Shown here one piece after another: positions 9,183 to 16,846 of a stretch of 64,000 nucleotides of DNA. Under the pieces are notes generated by a model. That model did no database searches and was not told the DNA's origin. It was given only the letters and a program-made list of their open reading frames with translations. The stretch's first letter is position 1, and each line of letters starts with the position of its first letter. Where the stretch lies: contig JBFFMY010000002.1 in the NCBI GenBank assembly GCA_041563475.1, forward strand, positions 1 to 64,000. The letters run 5' to 3'. Position numbers and translations under genes: made by a program. The DNA comes from CAJXZP01 sp041563475. Its GTDB lineage: Bacteria; Bacteroidota; Bacteroidia; Flavobacteriales_G; Salibacteraceae.

Positions 9183-9815
9183 ATGAAAAATAAATTACTT
9201 ATTGCAATATTAGTGGTGGCAATGGCTCCATTAACGTTATTCTCCCAAATTGACATTACCCCAACATATGGGTATAATTTTGGAGCACAAACTAATAGCC
9301 CATATACCTCCATCAAAATAAAAGGAGCGAGTACATACGGTGTCAATGTTGATTTTCATGTAGATAGTGAAACAGCCGTTCAATTTATATACACGTATAC
9401 AAGTTCAAGAGTTACCATTAATGATTATTACAATCCAGGTTCTTCTGATTTTTCGAATATTAGTGAAAACTACTACCTCCTAGGAGGGGTACGTTATTTT
9501 GGACGAGACAATATTCAGCCTTATGGTTCATTCAACATAGGTGCAGCTTATTACAATTTAACTAATATAGACACCTATTATTCGCTGAATAGTTCGGATG
9601 CTCTAAGGTTTGCTATTGGGTTTGGGCTAGGACTAAAATTTATGTTCACCGAAAGAATCGGTTTGGATTTACATGTTAGATGTTTAGCTCCACTTACCTT
9701 TGGAGGAGTTGGTGTTGGTATTGGAACTGGTGGTGCAAGCGCGGGTGTATATGCAGGCTCAAATTTCGTTTCAGGTGATGTTGGTGGTGGACTAGTAATT
9801 CGTTTAGGAAATTAA
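9183..9815 (+). CDS. Outer-membrane beta-barrel protein
   Basis: A 210-residue protein with a signal peptide ending near LFSQ at residue 20. The mature part is made of short alternating polar/aromatic strands with Gly/Tyr-rich turns (YLLGGVRYFGR, YGSFNIGAAYYNL, FAIGFGLGLKFMF), typical of small 8-stranded barrels. It ends in LVIRLGN without a terminal aromatic. A glycine-rich stretch near residues 175-200 (GGVGVGIGTGGASAG) is unusual for such barrels. Function is unknown. It is convergent with the T9SS protein at 9888, and the two are separated by a very strong palindromic terminator. Confidence 0.75.
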   Translation: MKNKLLIAILVVAMAPLTLFSQIDITPTYGYNFGAQTNSPYTSIKIKGASTYGVNVDFHVDSETAVQFIYTYTSSRVTINDYYNPGSSDFSNISENYYLLGGVRYFGRDNIQPYGSFNIGAAYYNLTNIDTYYSLNSSDALRFAIGFGLGLKFMFTERIGLDLHVRCLAPLTFGGVGVGIGTGGASAGVYAGSNFVSGDVGGGLVIRLGN

Positions 9816-9820
9816 CATTT

Positions 9821-9878
9821 AAAATAATACGCATAAAAAAAGGGAGCTGTGGCTCCCTTTTTTTATGCGTATTATTTT
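9821..9878. terminator. Bidirectional terminator: perfect 27-bp inverted repeat
   Basis: Arms 9821-9847 and 9852-9878 are exact reverse complements separated by the 4-base loop TGTG. The core GGGAGC/GCTCCC is flanked by A7 and T7 runs, so each strand reads as a GC stem followed by a U tract. It lies between convergent genes ending at 9815 and 9888, as expected for a shared terminator. The outer AT-rich arms extend the pairing far beyond what termination needs. Confidence 0.95.
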
Positions 9879-9887
9879 CTTTTCCTA

Positions 9888-10703
9888 TTATTCTTTTATG
9901 AAAGTAGATGAATGAGTGCTCCCCGACCCAATTACTCTCACGAAATAATTCCCGTTCTTAAGATTAGAAACATTTATCATTTGTTTTTGAGCGTTACCCT
10001 CAGTAGTCATAACTAGTGAACCCGTTATTGAATATACTTCAACATTTGAAATAACTTCTGAACCTAAATCCACAGTTATATAATCTGTTGTTGGGTTTGG
10101 GAATATTGTAACCATTGATTTATTAATTTCCTCAGCTACAGAATTTGCCACACTTTCAGTGATAACAACATTTGGAATATTCATAAATTCATCCCCAGAT
10201 GTACTTCCATCTCCATTTATAGACAAAGTGCTACCGTATAATGTAACATCACCGCTACCAGCAGCTGGAGCAACCCATTTCATTTCATAAGACCCTCCTG
10301 AATTCGGAACGGTATGTTCAAAATACCATCTTCCATTTAATGCTGTAATTTGGGTATTTGGAGAAGTTGCTGTACATGTACCTGCGGCAGAGTTATTAGA
10401 AAGTAAACCCGTTAATTGGAACCCATGCCCAGCATTTCCGGTAGATTGAATATCCACAGTGATAATATAGGTTGAACCTGGAGAATATTCAGTTACTAAC
10501 TGTCCACTCGCATCCTTTACAATAACGGAAGAAATTGTAGAAAAATTTTGCCCACTAGAATGACAAGCCGTACAATTATTATCTGATACTGGACTACCCG
10601 TCCTATCCTTGCCTTGAATTTTAGCTACTCCGTTTGATGCGCTCATCCATAAAAGGGCAACACCTAAAAATAATAAAGGGCTAAAAATGTATGCTTTTTT
10701 CAT
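9888..10703 (-). CDS. T9SS-sorted protein with a choice-of-anchor-V-like domain and a CxxCH motif
   Basis: The annotated protein has 271 residues, starting at the ATG read at 10701-10703 because a lysine-rich signal peptide (MKKAYIF) begins there; an in-frame ATG 8 codons upstream is less likely. After the signal peptide comes a short cysteine segment, NNCTACHSSG, that matches the c-type heme motif CxxCH. A beta-rich domain of about 150 residues follows, with VTEYSPGSTYIITVDI and GFQLTGLL, resembling Reeler or choice-of-anchor domains. The C-terminal 75 residues (FPNPTTDYITVDLG, then NLKNGNYFVRV) form a T9SS type A sorting domain, so the product is exported through PorV/PorU and attached or released at the surface. 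Whether heme is bound is unknown. Confidence 0.82.
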   Translation of the reverse strand: MKKAYIFSPLLFLGVALLWMSASNGVAKIQGKDRTGSPVSDNNCTACHSSGQNFSTISSVIVKDASGQLVTEYSPGSTYIITVDIQSTGNAGHGFQLTGLLSNNSAAGTCTATSPNTQITALNGRWYFEHTVPNSGGSYEMKWVAPAAGSGDVTLYGSTLSINGDGSTSGDEFMNIPNVVITESVANSVAEEINKSMVTIFPNPTTDYITVDLGSEVISNVEVYSITGSLVMTTEGNAQKQMINVSNLKNGNYFVRVIGSGSTHSSTFIKE

Positions 10704-10768
10704 ATTTATTTTATTTGGTTTATACAAGTTGCAATATAACGACCTAAAAACATTTTAAAAAAAATATT

Positions 10769-10796
10769 TTGGCTTTGTATAAACATTCTATATTTG
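10769..10796 (+). promoter_or_regulatory. Promoter for the ppk2 pair (TTG-N17-TATATTTG)
   Basis: TTG at 10769-10771 and TATATTTG at 10789-10796 are 17 bases apart, matching the Bacteroidota sigma-A promoter pattern at both elements and in spacing. It lies 19 bases before the ATG at 10816. Confidence 0.7.
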
Positions 10797-10815
10797 AAAT
10801 AATCCAAATGTGACT

Positions 10816-11670
10816 ATGAACACCATTTCTTCCGAAGAATTTCAAAAAATTAAATCAAAAGAGGAGTTTATTCAACTTTTGAAATCTAAACACCTAGATA
10901 TTTCAAAAATTGAAGCCAAGATGGAATATGAGGAAGAGTTGCGGCTTCTTCAAATTGAACTCGTCAAACTGCAACAATGGATTGTTAAAAAGAAGAAAAA
11001 GGTAATGATCATTTTTGAAGGGAGAGACGCTGCAGGAAAAGGCGGAACGATAAAACGATTCGCAGAGCATTTAAACCCGCGTTCTATGCGTGTTGTAGCC
11101 TTAACTAAACCCACGGAAAAAGAAAACGGACAATGGTATTTCAGAAGGTATGTTAAAGAACTACCACAACCAAGTGAAATGGTGTTTTTCGATAGAAGTT
11201 GGTATAACAGAGCTGTTGTGGAACCTGTTATGGGTTTTTGTACCCAAAAGCAATACAAAACGTTTTTAACGCAAGTTCCAGAATTTGAGCAAATGCTAAC
11301 CGAAGCTGGTGTAGTTATTATTAAGTTTTGGTTTTCAGTAAACAAAACCATTCAACATAATCGATTTATAAGTAGAAAAACAAATCCATTAAAAGACTGG
11401 AAAATAAGTCCCGTAGACGAGAAAGGACAAGAGCTTTGGGATAAATATACCTATTACAAGGATCACATGTTTAGTAAAACTCATACCATGTTAAACCCAT
11501 GGATAATTATTCAAGCCAATAACAAGAAGGAAGCGCGCTTGGAAAGCATACGTTATGTATTAGCCCACTTTAATTATGAAGGAAAAGATTCGGCTGAAAC
11601 TGGCGTAATACCAGACCCTAATATTGTTTCAAGGTATCAACGTAAACTAAATTTATCTTTTGGGTCATGA
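10816..11670 (+). CDS. ppk2: Polyphosphate kinase 2 family protein (first copy)
   Basis: A 284-residue cytoplasmic PPK2, which transfers phosphate between polyphosphate and nucleoside di- or monophosphates. It has a Walker A loop GRDAAGKGGTIKR near residues 72-84, a Walker B/lid segment VFFDRSWYNRAVVEP near 132-146, and the family stretch ALTKPTEKENGQWYFRRYV. The GRDAAGKGG form of the P-loop and the single-domain length fit class I (NDP-phosphorylating) enzymes, though class should be tested. The frame opens at a GTG two codons earlier; the ATG at 10816 was chosen. Its end overlaps the start of a second PPK2 gene by 4 bases (ATGA), indicating translational coupling. Confidence 0.93.
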   Translation: MNTISSEEFQKIKSKEEFIQLLKSKHLDISKIEAKMEYEEELRLLQIELVKLQQWIVKKKKKVMIIFEGRDAAGKGGTIKRFAEHLNPRSMRVVALTKPTEKENGQWYFRRYVKELPQPSEMVFFDRSWYNRAVVEPVMGFCTQKQYKTFLTQVPEFEQMLTEAGVVIIKFWFSVNKTIQHNRFISRKTNPLKDWKISPVDEKGQELWDKYTYYKDHMFSKTHTMLNPWIIIQANNKKEARLESIRYVLAHFNYEGKDSAETGVIPDPNIVSRYQRKLNLSFGS

Positions 11671-12449
11671 TAGAAATTTCTAAAAAGAGTTTAAAACTTC
11701 TAAATTCTCCAGCGGGTATAAAAACTTTGTTATCTCAAAAATCATGGGATTATAATCGCGCACTCAAAAATCTTAAGTATGAAAATGAATTAGTTTCTTT
11801 ACAAACGGAATTACTTAAACTTCAAAATTGGATTCAAGAAAACAAAACCCGCGTTATAATTTTGTTTGAAGGTCGAGATTCTGCAGGTAAAGGGGGTGCT
11901 ATACGAAGAATCACACATTACTTAAATCCACGATCCATAAGAATTACTGCGCTTCCCAAACCCTCTGTGGATGAACTGGAACAATGGTATTTTCAACGCT
12001 ATGTTTATCATTTCCCAAAATATGGTGAAATTTTATTTTTGGATAGGAGTTGGTACAACCGAGCGGTTGTTGAACCTGTTAATGGTTTTTGTACACCAAA
12101 GGAATATGAGAAATTTATGAATGAAGTTAATGACTTTGAGCGCATGTTAGTCTCAGAAAATTCAATCTTAATCAAGCTCTACTTTTCAATATCCAAGGAA
12201 GAACAAAAAAGTAGGTTTGACACTATTAAGGATGACCCACTAAAAAGGTGGAAGTATAGTGAAGTAGATAGTAAAGCCCAAGAATTTTGGGATGTTTATA
12301 CGGAATACAAAGACGAAATGTTTAATAAAACAAATTCTGAATTTGCCCCATGGAAAATTATTCAAGCGAACAATAAGGGAAAAGCAAGAATTGAGGCAAT
12401 TAAGTATATTTTAGACTGCATTCCATACAAAATAGATAAAAAGACGTAA
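11667..12449 (+). CDS. ppk2: Polyphosphate kinase 2 family protein (second copy)
   Basis: A 260-residue paralogue of the preceding protein with the same landmarks: Walker A GRDSAGKGGAIRR near residue 70, ALPKPSVDELEQWYFQRYV, and LFLDRSWYNRAVVEPVNGFC. It lacks the extra C-terminal tail of the first copy. The two proteins align along their length but differ at many positions, so this is an old tandem duplication. The start overlaps the upstream stop by 4 bases. Together they may form a heteromer or act in opposite directions (polyphosphate use and synthesis); that is inference. The stop is 4 bases from the convergent receiver gene and I saw no convincing terminator between them. Confidence 0.92.
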   Translation: MIEISKKSLKLLNSPAGIKTLLSQKSWDYNRALKNLKYENELVSLQTELLKLQNWIQENKTRVIILFEGRDSAGKGGAIRRITHYLNPRSIRITALPKPSVDELEQWYFQRYVYHFPKYGEILFLDRSWYNRAVVEPVNGFCTPKEYEKFMNEVNDFERMLVSENSILIKLYFSISKEEQKSRFDTIKDDPLKRWKYSEVDSKAQEFWDVYTEYKDEMFNKTNSEFAPWKIIQANNKGKARIEAIKYILDCIPYKIDKKT

Positions 12450-12453
12450 ATCC

Positions 12454-12861
12454 TTAAAAAGATTTAGAAGTCGAAACGATATTATTTAGAACATCTTGAG
12501 TAATTGGTTTACCGATGAAACCTTTGATTTTAGGATCGTTTTTTATCCTGCGTAAATCGCTATCATCAATGGTAGCAGATAGCAAATAGCACTCCGCTTC
12601 GCAACCAAAAGATTCGATTAATTGTGTGGCTCTATGGGCTACCTCAAAGCCATTCATTTCATTCATATAAATATCAATAAACAACACTACCTTTTGATGC
12701 AAACAATCACTACCAAGATCTTTAAGCCAATCTAAAGCTCGTTGTCCACAAGTAAATCCATTAACTTGAACATCTGGGTTTACGACAGAAATTAGTCGTT
12801 CTCCAATCATTAAGTCAATGTCGTTATCATCAATTAGTAATATGGTGAATGTATTATTCAT
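12454..12861 (-). CDS. Single-domain response regulator (receiver only)
   Basis: A 135-residue stand-alone receiver. It has the acidic pocket LLIDDNDID near residues 8-16, the phospho-acceptor Asp in LFIDIYMNEMNG near residue 60, a Ser in LLSATIDDS, and the conserved Lys in GFIGKPI near 118. No output domain is present, so it likely acts as a phosphorelay intermediate or binds a protein target. It is last in a five-gene minus-strand operon and overlaps the upstream receiver-kinase gene by 8 bases. Its receiver differs in sequence from the two CheY-like receivers nearby that resemble each other, which suggests a separate role in the relay. Confidence 0.9.
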   Translation of the reverse strand: MNNTFTILLIDDNDIDLMIGERLISVVNPDVQVNGFTCGQRALDWLKDLGSDCLHQKVVLFIDIYMNEMNGFEVAHRATQLIESFGCEAECYLLSATIDDSDLRRIKNDPKIKGFIGKPITQDVLNNIVSTSKSF

Positions 12862-13960
12862 TTTTATTAGGAATAATCAACGAAACTTCCGTTCCTTTTC
12901 CAAATTCAGATTTTAAATCAATTTTACCATGTATTTTTTCCACTGCTTCCTTTACAATAAACAAGCCTAAACCAGAACCTGAATTATCATTTTTAGCGCG
13001 ATAGAACATATTGAATACATCATTTATTTTTTCTTCCTTAATCCCTACTCCATTATCCGATACCTTAACGGTAGCTTGGTTATTAGAAATACGAACCACA
13101 ACTTTAACAAACTTATCGGATTCATTTTCCCGTTGATATTTAAAGGCATTTGAAATCAAATTACTCAAAATAGTTTTTACGTTCATATTATTAGAAACGA
13201 ATTCTCCACTTTGTTCTACATCTACTTCAAAACGCACATCTTGGGCATTTGGGTGGTATTTGATACTTTCAATAATGTCATTAACCAAATTTTCAAAGTC
13301 AATTTTGTCGGAAAAATCATTGCTATGATTCCCCTTATAATGATCAATTATTTCGTGAATGTATCCGTCCAATTTATTCACCATTCCTTTTACCGATTTA
13401 AAATACTCTAATGCCTTCGCATCTTGCACATCAATTTCAGCCAGATTTGCGATTCCAAGAATGGACATTAGCGGTGAACGTAAATCATGAGAAACACTAT
13501 ATACGAACTTGTCTAATTCCTTGTACGCTTTTTGCAGCGATTCATTTTTATCGTGTAAATTTTTACGCGTATCATATATTTCAGTGGCATTATTCACCGT
13601 GTTTTTAATCATTTCATGATTCCACGGTTTATCAATAAATCGATAAACTTGCCCCTTATTAATGGCGTCAATTACGGCACTAATATCAGAATATCCGGTA
13701 AGGATAATTCTAACTTTATTTGGGTAAATAAAGCGAACCTTTTCAAAAAACTCCACACCTGTAATATCAGGCATCCGTTGATCCGCAATAATTACTTTAA
13801 TATCTGGATACTTTTTTAATTGCTTTAGGGCATCTACTGCATTAATAGCCGTATAAATCCTAAAATCTCGTCTAAAAGCAGCCCTGAACGCATTCAGGTT
13901 ATTCTGCTCATCATCTACATACAGTACGGAACTGCTTAGATTGTTGTTTTGATTAATCAT
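12854..13960 (-). CDS. Hybrid protein: receiver followed by histidine kinase
   Basis: A 368-residue cytoplasmic protein. Residues about 10-125 form a receiver (VLYVDDEQNNL, Asp in IADQRMPDITG, Lys in DKPWNHE). A short coiled linker leads to a HisKA segment with phospho-acceptor His in VYSVSHDLRSPL near 160 and an HATPase domain with NLISNAFKYQ, DNGVGI and GSGLGLFIVKEA. No transmembrane segment is present, so the input is phosphorylation of its own receiver, probably by the 7TMR-DISM kinase encoded 19 bases upstream. The receiver closely matches the divergent protein at 19320 (shared AFRRDF, DQRMP, TGVEF, SDI-AVIDAINKG-Y, KPW), so the two are paralogues within one locus. Confidence 0.9.
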   Translation of the reverse strand: MINQNNNLSSSVLYVDDEQNNLNAFRAAFRRDFRIYTAINAVDALKQLKKYPDIKVIIADQRMPDITGVEFFEKVRFIYPNKVRIILTGYSDISAVIDAINKGQVYRFIDKPWNHEMIKNTVNNATEIYDTRKNLHDKNESLQKAYKELDKFVYSVSHDLRSPLMSILGIANLAEIDVQDAKALEYFKSVKGMVNKLDGYIHEIIDHYKGNHSNDFSDKIDFENLVNDIIESIKYHPNAQDVRFEVDVEQSGEFVSNNMNVKTILSNLISNAFKYQRENESDKFVKVVVRISNNQATVKVSDNGVGIKEEKINDVFNMFYRAKNDNSGSGLGLFIVKEAVEKIHGKIDLKSEFGKGTEVSLIIPNKNE

Positions 13961-13979
13961 AATTGGTGGTTTAGTGATT

Positions 13980-16139
13980 TTAATCTTTTGTTGTATTCGT
14001 AATAGGTAGTGTTATGATAAACTCTGTCCCTTTACCTGGCTCAGTGTTTACCTCAATTTTTCCGTTTATTTTATCTATAATTTTATATACAATGGATAAT
14101 CCTAGTCCTGTTCCTTCACCTACTGGTTTGGTGGTAAAAAACGGTTCAAATAATTTCTGCTTAATCTCTTCGGTCATTCCTGGGCCATTATCCGCAATTG
14201 AAATATGAACCAGATCATTTTCCTGTGAAGTAGTAATGATTATTTTTCCATCTTCCATTCCGGTTTCTCGAATGGCTTGAATGGCATTACTAATAATATT
14301 CATGAATACTTGGTTCATTTTCCCCCCATAGCATTCAACCTCCGGTATTTCACCAAAGTTCTTAACTAAATCTACATGATGTTTAACAGCACTATTGAGT
14401 AAAATCAAGGTGGAATTTATGCCATCCTCCAAGTTTACACGCTTCAAGTCATCTTCATCCACTCGAGAAAACAATTTTAGCCCGCGAATAATTTCAACCG
14501 TTCTATTGGCTCCATCGCTCATCCCATCGAGTAACTGATCAATTTCTTTAAGGATGTAGTCGTAATCAAATTGCTCTTTTAATTCTTGTATTTCCTTGAA
14601 ATCATTAGGATCTAACTTTCCTCCTACAAAGTTTTCTGTTTGTTCAAAAATGGAAATGATGTCAGCTATATCACGTTTAAGTGGCAGAATGTTTGAGCTT
14701 ACAAAATTTATAGGATTATTTATCTCATGCGCTATACCGGCAGTAAGCTGACCTAAAGAAGACATTTTCTCTGCATGAACTAGCTGAGATTGCGTATTTT
14801 TTAAATCGGTGTAGGCATCCGAAAGTTCCGTGTTCTTACTTTCCAAAACATTATTAGCTTCTTCAAGCTCTTTAGTACGTTTAAATACCTTTTTCTCCAG
14901 TTTCGTGTTTTGTTCCTTAACGAAAATGGCCTTTTCCGTTTCTAGCCTCAAAGTATTTTCAACTGCCTGTGCTTGCTCTTTCTTTAAGACGTTAATATTA
15001 TTAGCAAGCGCCAAAGACAATAAGATCACTTCAAGAGCTGAACCTAAGGGCATAATAATGTTTGATACCAAACCTCTTTGAATAACTCCAACTTCAGCTA
15101 GACTAAAAATTATTATTCCCACCATCAACATAGACCATGCGAATAAATAAAACTTTGCTATACTGTAGCCCTTAAAATAAACTCTTACTGCTATATAAAT
15201 AACCCAAATTGCAATTATGGGTTGTATAACCTTTAGTACGGAGTTTATTAAAGAATGATTAAATGGTAAAATGATTAGGGCTAATAAATAAAGGACAATT
15301 ACCCCTTTAGTTATTTTATGTTCCCGTTCTACATAGATTTCCGTCTTTAAAAAATCCATCATAAACAATAACCCAGCAACACTAGTCAAAATTGTGAATA
15401 ATTCAATACTATAGTTTTGGAACATTGGGTAATTGGGCCAAAAAAACTGATAGGAAAAACCGCTTATACTAGATTGTAATATCCCAACAAAAATGGTGTG
15501 AGCTACATAGATAATATAAACTCTTTCACCAATTGAAATGTATAAAAACATATTATACATTGCCATCACTACAATTACGCCAAGGAAGATTCCAAACAGC
15601 ATATTAATAACCATTTCTTCCTGAATAATGGACTTTTCTTCCGCAACAATTATATTCAAATGGACCCCAACATTGTTTCGAAGTCTCAGAATCAAGTCAT
15701 TATTATCAACATTTGAATCCACATCAAAAATTAAATGATTGGTTAAATAGTTTCTTTTTTTGAAAATGTAATCGTTTCCTAATGACTGTTGTCCAACCTC
15801 TCCCGTAATTTTATTTTTAAAATAATAATCAACTGAATCAATATTAGATTGATCAATCATAAATGAAATAGATTCAGAATTTTTAAACCTTTCAGGAGTT
15901 TTAAATCTAATCCAAGTATTATCGATACAATTAAATGAGACTTTAGTGTTGGGATTAACTTTTTGGAATTCTACATTTTTTAAATCATCATATGCCAGAC
16001 TATTTGAAGAATCAATGAATACTTCAAATTCAGTAACGTAATGAACATTTCTATACGGGAGCTCCACTGAAGAACTCTCTAAAGCCAAAACTTGTTGACT
16101 GAAAAGAAACAATAATAATATGTATCCTAAATTTCTCAT
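13980..16139 (-). CDS. 7TMR-DISM sensor histidine kinase
   Basis: A 719-residue membrane sensor. Order of parts: signal peptide (ends near VLAL), an extracytoplasmic 7TMR-DISMED2-like beta domain (about 25-170), seven hydrophobic helices (about 175-385), a coiled coil (about 390-470), then a HisKA domain with GQLTAGIAHEINNPINF, and an HATPase with MNQVFMNIISNAIQAI, DNGPGM and GTGLGLSIVYKII. The DISMED2 fold is related to carbohydrate-binding modules, so the ligand may be a small organic molecule. The start ATG is 1 base after the stop of the GNAT-like gene, and an AGGAG sits within that gene's last codons, one of the few Shine-Dalgarno-like sites here. It is probably the sensor of the locus. 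Confidence 0.9.
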   Translation of the reverse strand: MRNLGYILLLFLFSQQVLALESSSVELPYRNVHYVTEFEVFIDSSNSLAYDDLKNVEFQKVNPNTKVSFNCIDNTWIRFKTPERFKNSESISFMIDQSNIDSVDYYFKNKITGEVGQQSLGNDYIFKKRNYLTNHLIFDVDSNVDNNDLILRLRNNVGVHLNIIVAEEKSIIQEEMVINMLFGIFLGVIVVMAMYNMFLYISIGERVYIIYVAHTIFVGILQSSISGFSYQFFWPNYPMFQNYSIELFTILTSVAGLLFMMDFLKTEIYVEREHKITKGVIVLYLLALIILPFNHSLINSVLKVIQPIIAIWVIYIAVRVYFKGYSIAKFYLFAWSMLMVGIIIFSLAEVGVIQRGLVSNIIMPLGSALEVILLSLALANNINVLKKEQAQAVENTLRLETEKAIFVKEQNTKLEKKVFKRTKELEEANNVLESKNTELSDAYTDLKNTQSQLVHAEKMSSLGQLTAGIAHEINNPINFVSSNILPLKRDIADIISIFEQTENFVGGKLDPNDFKEIQELKEQFDYDYILKEIDQLLDGMSDGANRTVEIIRGLKLFSRVDEDDLKRVNLEDGINSTLILLNSAVKHHVDLVKNFGEIPEVECYGGKMNQVFMNIISNAIQAIRETGMEDGKIIITTSQENDLVHISIADNGPGMTEEIKQKLFEPFFTTKPVGEGTGLGLSIVYKIIDKINGKIEVNTEPGKGTEFIITLPITNTTKD

Positions 16140-16140
16140 T

Positions 16141-16845
16141 TTATCTCCTCACAATTTGAGGACTTTCAATTTTTAATTGATATTCAAGTTCAAATAATCC
16201 TCTCGGCCATTGTTCAATTGTTTTAAAATTTAGTTTCTCTCTTAATTTAAAAATCTCTGTTCTTTCAATTTCGATTGCCAGGGGTAATTCCTTTAAATCA
16301 TAACATATAACAGCCGTAGCAATCAAATCAAGCTTTGGATAGTTAAACTCTCCATTATTTCCAATATTCACAAATGGCTCAAAGCCCTTTGCATAACCAC
16401 GGTCTCTAGTGGCTTTTGATGCAAATGATAACATGGTTTTTAACCCTATTTGCTCTCCTAATGCAATAATGGATCTCATTACAAAAATTGACCCAAGGCC
16501 CATCCCCATAACAGACCTACTATTCCAAATTCCTGCAATTTCACCCGTTCCATCATCCCTTAATTTTTTTATTTCATTAAAAATCCTCGGATCAACCCTT
16601 CCTACCGCTTCCTCCATTGGAAGAATGCCATTTTCATGAGAAACATGCAACCTAGTTCCACCTACAACTTCTTTACTCTCAGTATCCTCAACAACCACTA
16701 CATATACGTATGGATCATCAATCCAATCACTTTTACTAGAAGTAACCTTCACGCCCAAATCCTCCAAGACCTTTCGATGGCCACGAACAAATTGTTCCCC
16801 TGCTTCCATATCATCTGGCGCGTTAAACGCTCTAATTCTAAGCAT
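16141..16845 (-). CDS. GNAT-fold N-acyltransferase-like protein
   Basis: A 234-residue soluble protein. The opening MLRIRAFNAPDDMEAGEQFVRGHRKVLEDLG, an Arg-rich strand VVGGTRLHV, and the central GEIAGIWNSRSVMGMGLGSIFVMRSIIALGEQIG look like the acyl-CoA or acyl-ACP binding core of GNAT enzymes. The layout is reminiscent of autoinducer-synthase-like and N-acyl-amino-acid-synthase proteins. The acceptor and donor are unknown. Its ATG is 1 base after the stop of the E1/nitroreductase fusion and its stop is 1 base before the sensor kinase ATG, so three genes are translated as a tight unit. This suggests the two enzymes make or modify something that the kinase detects; that is inference. Confidence 0.7.
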   Translation of the reverse strand: MLRIRAFNAPDDMEAGEQFVRGHRKVLEDLGVKVTSSKSDWIDDPYVYVVVVEDTESKEVVGGTRLHVSHENGILPMEEAVGRVDPRIFNEIKKLRDDGTGEIAGIWNSRSVMGMGLGSIFVMRSIIALGEQIGLKTMLSFASKATRDRGYAKGFEPFVNIGNNGEFNYPKLDLIATAVICYDLKELPLAIEIERTEIFKLREKLNFKTIEQWPRGLFELEYQLKIESPQIVRR

Positions 16846-16846
16846 A

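Noticed and set aside
12430..12480. Short inverted pair TAAATC/GATTTA between the second ppk2 and the receiver gene
   Set aside because: Six base pairs, AT-only apart from one position, and overlapping both stop regions; too weak to call a terminator.
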